From the NCBI GenBank assembly GCA_016871415.1, contig VHDL01000001.1:1-64000 (forward strand): 64,000 nucleotides of DNA. Direction: 5' to 3'. The position numbers and the translations under genes are program-made. This DNA comes from Verrucomicrobiota bacterium. GTDB lineage: Bacteria; Verrucomicrobiota; Verrucomicrobiia; Opitutales; UBA953. Shown piece by piece: positions 28,301-36,320 of the stretch (positions are counted from its first letter, which is position 1; every line of letters begins with the position of its first letter). The notes beneath the pieces were generated by a model. That model saw nothing but the letters and a program-made list of their open reading frames with translations, searched no databases and was not told the origin of the DNA.

Positions 28301-29151
28301 CCAGCAGCGGCGAAGACCTCAGCGACGCCGCCTTCAAGCTGCTTATGGACCTCCTCGTCGATCCGGCCAGTCCGGGCCTGCGGATGGACGCCGCCGCGCG
28401 CCTGGCCAACACCAAGCTCACCCCGGCTCAGTGGGACGCCTATCTCGCGTTGCTGCCCAACGCCGGCCCGCTGGAGCAGAACGAACTCCTCGTCGCCTTG
28501 GCGGTGCCGCAGAACTACAGGCGCATCTCCAAGGAGACCGGCTGCAAGATTGCTGTCGCCCTCAGCAAATCCCCGATGCTGGGTACGTTCCGTCAGGACC
28601 TCGTGCGCAAGGCCTTCAGCTTCCTGCCGCGGGAAGTGTATGAGATCCTCGAACCTTCCTTCGACGTCGCTCTGGCGGCCAACGACGCCAAGCGCGAAAG
28701 ACTCGGTCCGTTAGCGCTGGCCGCCGTCAAGCAGGGCGACCCGGCCGCCGGCCGCGCCGTCTACGAATCCGGCAAGGGCGCCTGCGTCGCCTGCCATAAG
28801 ATCGGCGAGAAGGGCAACGAAATCGGACCGAACCTCACCAAGATTGGCGGCATCCGCGCCGAACGAGAACTCGTGGAGAGCATCCTCTTCCCGAGCTACA
28901 ACATCGCCCGCGACTACGACCTTAACTCCTTCCAGCTCACGGACGGCAGCACCGTGCTCGGCCTAATCCAGGCCCGTTCGGCGGAGGGCGTGACAATCAA
29001 GGAGGCCTCGGGTCAAAGCCGCCTGCTCGCCGACGAGGCCATCGCCTCTTCGACGCAGCTCACCACCAGCCTCATGCCAGCCGGTCTGGACGGCATGCTC
29101 AGCGAGAAGGAGCTCACCGACCTCGTCGCTTACCTCCGTTCGCTCAAGTGA
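25348..29151 (+). CDS. Large secreted PVC-type haem protein with DUF1080, propeller, HEAT and cytochrome c modules
   Basis: The 1267-residue product from ATG 25348 starts with a signal peptide (MKHTAIAALALLLAAVGHAQ). Residues about 45-285 look like a 3-keto-disaccharide hydrolase (DUF1080) domain, a concanavalin-like sugar module. Residues about 335-710 resemble the propeller of PVC membrane-bound dehydrogenase-like proteins (FEMVVAAASPMVANPTMGCV, GRVVMLEDRDGDGVFD). Helical HEAT-like repeats follow to about 1120. A cytochrome c domain closes the protein, with CVACH at 1146-1150 and EIGPNLTKIGG after it. The likely place is the periplasm, acting on sugars with electron transfer through the haem. 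Actual substrate and activity are unknown. An upstream in-frame start at 25249 would bury the signal peptide and is rejected. Confidence 0.85.
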   Translation: MKHTAIAALALLLAAVGHAQSKPAVPRIVLPPEPPAQAVTQKVDLLELFRKGESELFVNPKGDIAGDPKSVFKFAPDGNFVVSGEGYGAITTLGAYRDYHLVIEFKWGQKTWGKRESRSRDSGILVHCYGPQGSVGGNWMASIEAQIIEGGVGDILVLSPKLADGTVLLSSLSAEVGRDRDKEKVWTPGAPRETMTGGRLNWSKRDPDWKDVVGYRGKDDVESPFGKWTRFEVIAKGDTLQYFVNGVKVNEAFDVKPSQGRLQLQTEAAEMHVRRYELHPIGGFNEKWEPSKAARSDAHPASDDVKAQAAFAAKYGDAQEIPGYAVRPAKLDFAKDQARNFALPHRLPVGFEMVVAAASPMVANPTMGCVDDRGRLFVGDSIGVNWSPKKFEKENPGRVVMLEDRDGDGVFDLSTVFADKLTVPKGGCWAGGSLFVASPPGIWKFTDADDDGVAEQRELVVGGFEWTANGADCHGPRLHPDGRLYWTHGRKGHTVRQKDGTLVHAGLNSGVWSMKTDGTDIRWHTLGCADNPASIDFTPTGEIVGTVDLYFGSPRVDTLMQWQLGGVYERPDFLRIIANLPRTHERMPILKELGHVVPSGCSFWKHGNRIAPADHPLSSAPDSLNLLVAFYNSKKIVRFELKPEGATYQATEHEFLTVDRMGAHLSDVIEAPDGSLLVVDTGTWYSHCPSSLKGVENVPGAIYRVRRTAEGKSAHEAVAKAHRPFAPAPVKTDAELLAQLSSADQAVVRRGLEGLTFREAKSPAITEAIRGLLSREADLVLEHAILTAGMRLGGFTAADLATVEEPIAQARLLRIVSQTRVKESDYADVLKFSVSVADSADAALAKNAFLALSKAVAADQVVAPLFARWLAQPAPSATQVAALGKFAAALAGQPGVAKGIARMLAHEKAAVRQAALRAIAGQTGKVDAREWLPALEAQLAQGASPLLLDALAHVKDRRFDASLNAIAADPAKASSLRLKALLALSSSGEDLSDAAFKLLMDLLVDPASPGLRMDAAARLANTKLTPAQWDAYLALLPNAGPLEQNELLVALAVPQNYRRISKETGCKIAVALSKSPMLGTFRQDLVRKAFSFLPREVYEILEPSFDVALAANDAKRERLGPLALAAVKQGDPAAGRAVYESGKGACVACHKIGEKGNEIGPNLTKIGGIRAERELVESILFPSYNIARDYDLNSFQLTDGSTVLGLIQARSAEGVTIKEASGQSRLLADEAIASSTQLTTSLMPAGLDGMLSEKELTDLVAYLRSLK

Positions 29152-29160
29152 GCGGGGCGC

Positions 29161-29400
29161 TCAGCCGCCGAGCAGCCAGCCGATCAGCGGCGTGGCGAGC
29201 AGGATGACCACGCAGCCTCTGGAACGGGGACTTGTGTCGTTCTGCCTGTCATCCAGGCCGGCACCAATCTCCTCCCGCAGCATTTCCCGAAGTTCCTCGT
29301 CGTCCAGGTCGTCATCGGGCCGGGCGCCGAGCTCCTCCCGCAGCCTCTCCCGGATTTCTTCATCATCCATGTCGTCGATGTCATCGTGTCCGTGGCTCAT
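29161..29400 (-). CDS. Small acidic tandem-repeat protein with C-terminal membrane helix
   Basis: This 79-residue protein contains two copies of a 21-residue acidic unit: DMDDEEIRERLREELGARPD and DLDDEELREMLREEIGAGLD. A short polar linker follows, then a C-terminal hydrophobic helix (GCVVILLATPLIGWLLGG). Topology suggests a tail-anchored protein with the acidic, probably helical, repeats in the cytoplasm. It is convergent with the large haem protein gene and divergent from the glycosyltransferase gene. The repeat structure and start context argue for a real gene, but no family is recognised. Confidence 0.6.
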   Translation of the reverse strand: MSHGHDDIDDMDDEEIRERLREELGARPDDDLDDEELREMLREEIGAGLDDRQNDTSPRSRGCVVILLATPLIGWLLGG

Positions 29401-29489
29401 GGCGGATTATTCTGCCCAGACCCGGCCAGGTCGCAAGGTCCCGCCTTTCCTCTCGTCCTGGGCCCTGCCTTGGCCCATCTTCGGCGCGT

Positions 29490-30221
29490 ATGGCGACCAT
29501 CCTGTGCATGAAGTGGGGGACCAAGTACGGCCCGGAGTACGTCAACCAGCTGCGCTCCATGGTCCGCCGGCACCTCCGCATGCCGCACCGGTTCGTCTGC
29601 CTCACCGACAGTTCCGCCGGACTCAATCCCGACATCGAGTGCTTCCCGATTCCCAGCCTCGAACTGCCGGCCGGGGCACCTGAGCGCGGCTGGACCAAGC
29701 TCGTCTCCTTCTCGCCCGCGCTGACCGTCCCCGGCGGCCCCGAGCTCAAGGGCGACGTCCTCTTCCTCGACATCGACATCGTGATCGTCGGCCCCATGGA
29801 CTGCTTCTTCGAGCAGCCCGGCGACTTCCTCATCATCCGCGACTGGCAGAAGGGCGACTACACCGGCAACTCCTCCGTCTACCGCTGGCGTGCCGGGACC
29901 TATCCCGACGTCCTGGAGCATTTCCGCGCCAACCTCGAGGCCGTGCGCCGCCGTCACCGCAACGAGCAGGAGTTCCTCACCGCGCATCTCAGCGCGCAAG
30001 GCAAGGTGAGCTACTGGCCGGAGACCTGGTGCCGCAGCTTCAAGCGCCACTGCGTGAAGTGGTTCCCCTTCTCACTCTGGAAGACGCCTTCGATTCCGGA
30101 GGGTGCCCGCATCATCGTCTTCCACGGCATGCCCAACCCGCCCGACGCGCTCGTCGGACGAAGCGGCAAGTGGTACCGTCGCGTGCTCCCCACGCCTTGG
30201 ATTGCGGACAATTGGAAGTGA
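29490..30221 (+). CDS. Putative glycosyltransferase
   Basis: This 243-residue protein begins MATILCMKWGTKYGPEYVNQ. It shows the layout of GT-A glycosyltransferases related to the GT8 style: an N-terminal strand, HRFVCLTDSSAGLNPDIE near residue 34, and a DxD motif in GDVLFLDIDIVIVGPMDCFF near residue 88, which would bind metal and sugar nucleotide. Later it has NEQEFLTAHL and RIIVFHGMPNPPD, resembling the conserved His region near the end of GT8 proteins. There is no signal peptide. No carbohydrate cluster surrounds it, so donor and acceptor are unknown. Confidence 0.6.
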   Translation: MATILCMKWGTKYGPEYVNQLRSMVRRHLRMPHRFVCLTDSSAGLNPDIECFPIPSLELPAGAPERGWTKLVSFSPALTVPGGPELKGDVLFLDIDIVIVGPMDCFFEQPGDFLIIRDWQKGDYTGNSSVYRWRAGTYPDVLEHFRANLEAVRRRHRNEQEFLTAHLSAQGKVSYWPETWCRSFKRHCVKWFPFSLWKTPSIPEGARIIVFHGMPNPPDALVGRSGKWYRRVLPTPWIADNWK

Positions 30222-30230
30222 GCCTGGCGC

Positions 30231-31652
30231 TCAGGCCTGCTTGCCTTCTTCCGGGGCCTCGGCGGAGCCGGCCTCTTCGCCGTCGTCCTCCTGCTCCTCG
30301 GCCGCCTTGGCTTCGCTCAGGACCGGCTGGGCGAAGAGACGCCCGTCGGGCAGATTGGCCACGTAGCCCTCACCGATGAGGAAGCTGAGTTCTCCCACGA
30401 CCTTGGCCCGCGCGGCGTCATCGGCCTGGTCTCCGGCGACCGCCGCCACGACGTCCTTGACGTGTTGTCCGGGGCACGTGTCCAGGGCGGCGAGGATCTT
30501 GGTGAGCGAGTCGCTGAAAGTGGCCTTGGGGTCGCGGCATCGCCGGCGCACCGCGCAGGCGTAGTGGATACCTTTCTTGCCCTTGCGGTAGATGTGGAAG
30601 CCCTCGCGGTTGAGGCGTCCGCGGATGCCGTTGGCGGTCTGGAGCGGGAAGGCGCGCTGCCTTTCGATTTCGAAGCGCACCGAATCACGGATCGGCCCCG
30701 GCGCCATCTCCCCGAGCAGGCGTCCCGCGAAGCGGACCTCCCTGTGCGAGCGCACCACCTGCTCCTTGCGGAAGGCGAGGAGGAAGCCGCGGGCGGCGTC
30801 GAGGCTCTCGAGACGCTCCGGTTCGCCCTCCTTGCGTCCCCTGGGGGCGTATTCCGCGCGCTTGGACATGGCCTTGAGCCATTCGTCGATCTTCTCCTGC
30901 TCGCGCACCATCTCGAGTCCTGCCTTGAAGCGGTCGAAGGGGACGCCGGGGCAGTGGCGGGCATGGTGCTCGCGCAGATTCCGCTGGTAGCTGTGGTGCG
31001 TCGGCGCGCCGAGCAGCAGGCCCGTCCGGGGGTCGCGCGCGACCATGAGGAAAGAGCCCTTTGGGGCTTCGACGTCGACCTCCACCACGTCGAAGAACTT
31101 GTCGAGGTGTCTCGACATGACGTGCGAGACCGCCTCGGCTTCCGCCATGAAAGGATGTCCGTCGGGCACGGAGACCGAAAGACAGGCGTCGGTGCGGCCG
31201 TCCTCGTCCGGGAGCCGGATCATGATCGAAAGGCGGTCCTCCTTGTCGAGGATCAGCAGGGCGACCTCGAACAGTTCGTAGGTCATCCGGCTCGTCTTCA
31301 TGGCGCCGCCCAGAACCTCGAACTTGGCGTCATCGGGGAAGAACGATGAGAGCACCGCAGGGCGGAAGGGCGGGGCGTCCTCCCAGCGGCGCGGTCCTCG
31401 TCCTTCGCCGCAGGACTCCCTCCGCGGGCCGCCGGGGCCGTCGCGGCGGGGTCCGCTGGGGCCGCTGCGTCGTTCACCGCTGGGGCCTTCACGGAAGCGC
31501 GGCCGGTCTCCGTCATGGCGCGGACCGCGTCCGCCGCCGCTCACCTTCTCGGCAGGGCCCGAGACCCAGGAGGGCCCGAAGCCGAGGGATGCCAGGTCGA
31601 GCTGGAACGAAGGCTCCTGCGGAGGGTTGTGCTCGGCTGGCTCGTTGGACAT
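30231..31652 (-). CDS. Hypothetical protein with RG/PG-rich N-terminal tract and C-terminal winged-helix-like region
   Basis: I do not recognise a named family for this 473-residue protein. Residues about 35-95 are low-complexity and rich in Gly, Arg and Pro (GGRGPRHDGDRPRFREG), which usually means disordered and often RNA-binding. A folded middle part follows (FFPDDAKFEVLGGAMKTSRM onward). Near residues 390-450, ILAALDTCPGQHVKDVVAAV and ELSFLIGEGYVANLPDGRLF look like a winged helix. The tail is very acidic. The RG tract with a possible nucleic-acid-binding domain suggests a nucleic-acid-associated role, which is inference only. Confidence 0.65.
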   Translation of the reverse strand: MSNEPAEHNPPQEPSFQLDLASLGFGPSWVSGPAEKVSGGGRGPRHDGDRPRFREGPSGERRSGPSGPRRDGPGGPRRESCGEGRGPRRWEDAPPFRPAVLSSFFPDDAKFEVLGGAMKTSRMTYELFEVALLILDKEDRLSIMIRLPDEDGRTDACLSVSVPDGHPFMAEAEAVSHVMSRHLDKFFDVVEVDVEAPKGSFLMVARDPRTGLLLGAPTHHSYQRNLREHHARHCPGVPFDRFKAGLEMVREQEKIDEWLKAMSKRAEYAPRGRKEGEPERLESLDAARGFLLAFRKEQVVRSHREVRFAGRLLGEMAPGPIRDSVRFEIERQRAFPLQTANGIRGRLNREGFHIYRKGKKGIHYACAVRRRCRDPKATFSDSLTKILAALDTCPGQHVKDVVAAVAGDQADDAARAKVVGELSFLIGEGYVANLPDGRLFAQPVLSEAKAAEEQEDDGEEAGSAEAPEEGKQA

Positions 31653-31688
31653 GCGAGGGGTTAGCGTTTCGAATCACGGCCGCTTGGC

Positions 31689-31710
31689 AAGCGTCGGAAA
31701 GACGCTTTTT
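31689..31710 (+). terminator. Terminator-like hairpin with no gene in front of it
   Basis: AAGCGTC-GGAAA-GACGCTT followed by TTT on the plus strand has the form of an intrinsic terminator. The nearest upstream plus-strand gene ends at 30221 and the divergent minus-strand gene starts at 31652. It lies 47 bases before tRNA-Leu. It may end a short unannotated transcript or be chance. Confidence 0.35.
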
Positions 31711-31757
31711 ACTTGCGCCAGCTGAGCGAGTTTCCAGCGTCCAACTTCCTTGTGTTC

Positions 31758-31841
31758 GCTCAGGTGGTGGAATGGCAGACACGCATGCTTGAGGTGCATG
31801 TGCCGCAAGGTGTCCGGGTTCAAGTCCCGGCCTGAGCACCA
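31758..31841 (+). tRNA. tRNA-Leu (anticodon GAG)
   Basis: Acceptor strands GCTCAGG and CCTGAGC pair, and anticodon stem CATGC/GCATG encloses loop TTGAGGT with anticodon GAG. The variable arm is long, as in leucine tRNAs, and the T arm CCGGG-TTCAAGT-CCCGG is intact. The 3' ACCA is encoded, so CCA is genomic here, unlike in the tRNA-Ser of this window. Confidence 0.95.
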
Positions 31842-31850
31842 AGGAAGACC

Positions 31851-31872
31851 GGCGCCGATCGGCGCCTTTTTT
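31851..31872 (+). terminator. Intrinsic terminator after tRNA-Leu
   Basis: GGCGCC-GATC-GGCGCC followed directly by six T residues, ten bases after the tRNA end. It lies 38 bases before purD, so purD must be served by readthrough or by a start close to its codon. Confidence 0.8.
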
Positions 31873-31909
31873 GTTCCCATCCCGTCCGTGCCGAGGCACA
31901 ACTGTGCGC

Positions 31910-33208
31910 ATGGCGCAGCAGGAGAAGATTGACGTCCTCATCCTCGGTTCGGGCGGGCGTGAGCACGCCCTGCTCAAGGCCTGCCTGCGCAGCCCCCGGG
32001 TCGGCAAAGTGCGCGTCGCTCCGGGCAACGGCGGCATGGCGCTGGAGGCCGAGTGCCTGCCCGTTGACGCCGCCGATTCGGCCGCGGTCCTCGCGCTCGT
32101 GCGACGGACTGGCTCCGGCTTCGTCATCGTCGGTCCCGAGGTACCTCTCGCGGCGGGCGTGGTCGACGTCCTGGAGGAGGCCGGCGTGCCGGCCTACGGT
32201 CCGCGGTCCGCGGGCGCGCGATTGGAGGCCAGCAAGGCCTTCACCAAGGAGTTCCTCTTCCGCCACCGCATCCCGACCGCGGCGTCCACCACCTTCACCT
32301 CGCTCGAGCCCGCCCTCGCCCACGTGAGGTCGGGCCCCGTCCCCGTCGTCATCAAGGCCTCAGGCCTCGCCGCAGGGAAGGGCGTCGTCATCGCCACCAC
32401 GCACGCCGAGGCCGAGGCTGCTTTGCGCGACATGATGGGCGCCAAGGTCTTCGGCGCTGCGGGCGACGAAGTCGTGGTTGAGGAGTTCATGCAGGGCGAG
32501 GAGGCCTCGATCATGCTGATGGTCTGCGGCGAGGAGTACCTCATGCTTCCGCCCAGCCAGGATCACAAGCGGGCGGGGGAGGGGGACACCGGCCCAAACA
32601 CCGGCGGCATGGGCGCCTACGCGCCGGCCGACGTGGTCACGCCCGAGGTCGAGCGCCGCGTGCGCTCCGAGATCATCGAGCCGACCTTGCGCGGCCTGCG
32701 TCAGGACGGCATCGACTATCGCGGCACGCTCTACATCGGTATCATGGTGACCGCGCAGGGTCCCAAGGTCGTCGAGTTCAACGTCCGATTCGGCGACCCC
32801 GAGTGCCAGGTGCTCATGCCTTCGCTGGAGAGCGATCCGGTGGCCATCATGGAGTCAATCGCGCGCGGCAGCTTCAAGGCCTCGTCCGTGCGTCTCCGTC
32901 CCGGCGCCACCATCATCGTCGTGCTGGCGGCCGGAGGCTACCCCGGCGAGATCCGCAAGGGCGACATCATCACCCTTCCGGCGGAGGTTCCGCCGGGCGT
33001 GGACATCCTCCATGCTGGCACCGTCCGCCGCCCCGACGGGAGCGTCGTGACGTCCGGCGGCAGGGTCCTCGGCGTCGTGGCCCACGGTCCCAACCTGCGG
33101 TCCGCGGCCCGCCTAGCCTATCAGGTCGTGCCCATGATCAACTTCGGGGGCTGCCATTACCGCCGAGACATCGGCCACCGTCAGCTGAAGCGTGAGGCGG
33201 GCAGGTGA
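31910..33208 (+). CDS. purD: Phosphoribosylamine-glycine ligase
   Basis: PurD joins glycine to phosphoribosylamine with ATP, step two of purine synthesis. The 432-residue protein starts MAQQEKIDVLILGSGGREHA, the standard N-terminal GxGGREHA block. It has the ATP-grasp segments PVVIKASGLAAGKGVVIA near residue 144 and HKRAGEGDTGPNTGGMGAYAP near 220, and the metal-binding EFNVRFGDPECQVLMP near 290. The start at ATG 31910 removes 13 residues that would be encoded next to the tRNA terminator. It is alone in its pathway in this window. Confidence 0.95.
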   Translation: MAQQEKIDVLILGSGGREHALLKACLRSPRVGKVRVAPGNGGMALEAECLPVDAADSAAVLALVRRTGSGFVIVGPEVPLAAGVVDVLEEAGVPAYGPRSAGARLEASKAFTKEFLFRHRIPTAASTTFTSLEPALAHVRSGPVPVVIKASGLAAGKGVVIATTHAEAEAALRDMMGAKVFGAAGDEVVVEEFMQGEEASIMLMVCGEEYLMLPPSQDHKRAGEGDTGPNTGGMGAYAPADVVTPEVERRVRSEIIEPTLRGLRQDGIDYRGTLYIGIMVTAQGPKVVEFNVRFGDPECQVLMPSLESDPVAIMESIARGSFKASSVRLRPGATIIVVLAAGGYPGEIRKGDIITLPAEVPPGVDILHAGTVRRPDGSVVTSGGRVLGVVAHGPNLRSAARLAYQVVPMINFGGCHYRRDIGHRQLKREAGR

Positions 33209-33219
33209 TTACTTGAACA

Positions 33220-33235
33220 GCCGCCTCGAGGCGGC
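33220..33235. repeat. 16-bp perfect palindrome between purD and the phosphatase gene
   Basis: GCCGCCTCGAGGCGGC is its own reverse complement and sits in the 38-base gap. No T-run follows on either strand. It may act as an RNA stem at the end of the purD message or as a protein site. Confidence 0.45.
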
Positions 33236-33246
33236 AATCTGACCTC

Positions 33247-33732
33247 ATGGGGGCCGAGCGCGACACCGTGACGTTCGTATGCACGGGCAACACGTGCCGG
33301 AGTCCCATGGCCGAAGCGCTCCTCCGGGCCGCCCTTACCAAGTGGGGCGACGGACTCGGACACCTCAAGGTCGCCTCATGCGGGCTCGCCGCTGAGGAGG
33401 GCGTGCCGGCCTCCGCCAACACCCAGCGTGTCATGTCGAAAATCGGGCTCGACCTCTCCGCCCACCGCAGCCGCGGCGTCAGCCGGGAGGCCATGAACCG
33501 GAGCCTGGTCGTCTTCGCGATGACCGCCCGGCACGTGGAGCACCTGCGGGAGCTCTTCGGAAGCCTTCCGGACCGCGTCATCGTCCTGCGTGACGTGCTG
33601 CCCGAAGGGGCCTCTCGGAACATTCCGGACCCCTTCGGCGGCGAACTCCGTGAATATGAGGAGTGCCGTGATTCCATGGTTGAAGCCGTACCCGCGCTCA
33701 TCGAATTTCTGCGCAAACACTTCGCCCGATGA
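33247..33732 (+). CDS. Low-molecular-weight phosphatase, predicted protein-arginine phosphatase (YwlE type)
   Basis: This 161-residue protein has the P-loop CTGNTCRS at residues 12-19 (nucleophile Cys12, Arg18) and the general-acid Asp in IPDPFGG (Asp128), the layout of low-molecular-weight protein tyrosine phosphatases. In Bacillus YwlE the threonine inside CTGNTCRS (T11) is known to steer the enzyme to phosphoarginine. Here Thr16 is the same residue, whereas tyrosine-specific members have Ile or Leu. It overlaps rpiB by 4 bases and glyA follows, the gene order also known from Bacillus (ywlE, rpiB, then glyA nearby). No arginine kinase gene is seen here. Confidence 0.8.
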   Translation: MGAERDTVTFVCTGNTCRSPMAEALLRAALTKWGDGLGHLKVASCGLAAEEGVPASANTQRVMSKIGLDLSAHRSRGVSREAMNRSLVVFAMTARHVEHLRELFGSLPDRVIVLRDVLPEGASRNIPDPFGGELREYEECRDSMVEAVPALIEFLRKHFAR

Positions 33733-34169
33733 ACAGCCTCCCGGCCATCTCCCTCGGCAGCGACCATGGCGGTCTTCTCCTGAGAAAGGGTCTGGCCGAG
33801 GCCCTGCGCGCCAAGGGATACGCCGTGCTCGACCGGGGCACCGATACCGAAGCCTCGTGCGACTACCCCGATTACGCCCAGGCCGTCGGGGCCGACGTCA
33901 CCGCCGGACGGGCCCGGTTCGGCGTCCTCGTGTGCACCACCGGCATCGGCATCTCCATCGCCGCCAACAAGATCAGGGGCGTGCGGGCGGCCCTGGTCCA
34001 GTCCGCCGACGCCGCCGGCCTGTCCCGCCGTCACAATGACGCCAACGTCCTCTGCTTCGGGGCCAAATACGTGGACCTGCCGCTTGCGCTTTTGTGCCTA
34101 GACGCGTTCCTGTCCTCTGAGTTCGAGGCCGGCCGCCACTGCCGCCGCGTCGACAAGCTCGAAGCTTGA
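33729..34169 (+). CDS. rpiB: Ribose-5-phosphate isomerase B
   Basis: RpiB interconverts ribose-5-phosphate and ribulose-5-phosphate. The 146-residue protein is of normal length. It has SLGSDHGGLLLRKGLAEAL at the N-terminus, the DYPDYA segment near residue 45, the catalytic-cysteine block CTTGIGISIAANKIRGVRAA near 70 and RRHNDANVLCFGAKYV near 100. The start lies in an ATGA overlap with the phosphatase stop and glyA begins 18 bases after its stop, so the three are likely one operon. Confidence 0.93.
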   Translation: MNSLPAISLGSDHGGLLLRKGLAEALRAKGYAVLDRGTDTEASCDYPDYAQAVGADVTAGRARFGVLVCTTGIGISIAANKIRGVRAALVQSADAAGLSRRHNDANVLCFGAKYVDLPLALLCLDAFLSSEFEAGRHCRRVDKLEA

Positions 34170-34187
34170 CCTTCCCCTTTCACAAAC

Positions 34188-35441
<1,254 letters not shown>

Positions 35442-35509
35442 GTGAAAACCCCCAGATTTATCTTCCCTTTGCCCGCAATAGGTTAACAATCAATGTACCC
35501 CCAAATCCA

Positions 35510-36232
35510 ATGACTCCTCAAAACCGCAACCGCAAGGGCTTCACGCTGATTGAGCTCCTTACCGTAATCGCGATCATCGGCATCCTCGCCGCCGTCCTTT
35601 TCCCGGGCGTGCAGGGCGTGATGCGCTCCGCTAAGAAGAACAGCGCGCTGAACAAAGTGCGTTCGATCGGGCAGGGGTACATGAACTGGGCTCAGGGTAC
35701 CAAGAACATCGCGACTGGCGCCTTCACTCCCGGCAGGACGACGACCACCACCCTTGAGGGATACGCCGCCATCCTGGCCGATGGCGCCCAACTCGACTCC
35801 GGCGAACTCTGGTTCCTGGATTCCGACCCCGCCGCCGACGCCATCACCCAGCTTCCAAAGAACGTCATCACCCGTACCGGCGCGACCTACCAGGTGAACG
35901 CGCTGTTCACGACCGCCCTCTCGCAGGGCAAGTCCGGCTGGGACGTCTACACCCCGACCTCGCGTTCCGTGGTCGGTCAGGTGCAGGTGCCTCTCGCCTG
36001 GTCCCGCGGCCTGCAGGCCGACGGCACCTGGTCGCAGGCCGGAGCCACCTTCGCCGACTCCGTCTGGGGCACCGAAGGCGGTCACATCTGCTACGGAGAC
36101 GGCCACGTCTCCTGGGTGAGCGACACCAGGGCCGACGGCCCCAACGCCTTCACCCAGACCAACGGTCAGCCCACCGCCAACTGGCTGCAGTCCGCTTCGG
36201 TACCCACCACCGCCGCGAAGTGCACCCAGTGA
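35510..36232 (+). CDS. Type II secretion/type IV-like pseudopilin
   Basis: The 240-residue product from ATG 35510 begins MTPQNRNRKGFTLIELLTVI. It carries a prepilin peptidase site (K/GFTLIE, with Glu at +5) followed by the long hydrophobic helix (about residues 11-32). The mature part is globular and polar. GGHICYGDGHVSWV near residue 198 is the H-x-DGH type motif seen in many PVC prepilin-like proteins. No assembly ATPase, platform protein or peptidase gene is nearby, so it is an orphan that would rely on machinery elsewhere. A longer frame upstream is rejected because it would displace the leader. A strong terminator follows. Confidence 0.85.
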   Translation: MTPQNRNRKGFTLIELLTVIAIIGILAAVLFPGVQGVMRSAKKNSALNKVRSIGQGYMNWAQGTKNIATGAFTPGRTTTTTLEGYAAILADGAQLDSGELWFLDSDPAADAITQLPKNVITRTGATYQVNALFTTALSQGKSGWDVYTPTSRSVVGQVQVPLAWSRGLQADGTWSQAGATFADSVWGTEGGHICYGDGHVSWVSDTRADGPNAFTQTNGQPTANWLQSASVPTTAAKCTQ

Positions 36233-36252
36233 TCGCGCGCTGATCGCCCGCG

Positions 36253-36282
36253 AAAAGCCCCGGCTTCCGCCGGGGCTTTTTT
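36253..36282 (+). terminator. Strong intrinsic terminator after the pseudopilin gene
   Basis: AAAAGCCCCGGC-TTCC-GCCGGGGCTTTT then further T residues: an 8-bp G+C stem extended by four A-T pairs and a six-T tract, 20 bases after the stop. Confidence 0.92.
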
Positions 36283-36320
36283 GTTTCCGCAAGGCGTCCC
36301 TGCGGGACATACTGGGAGCG

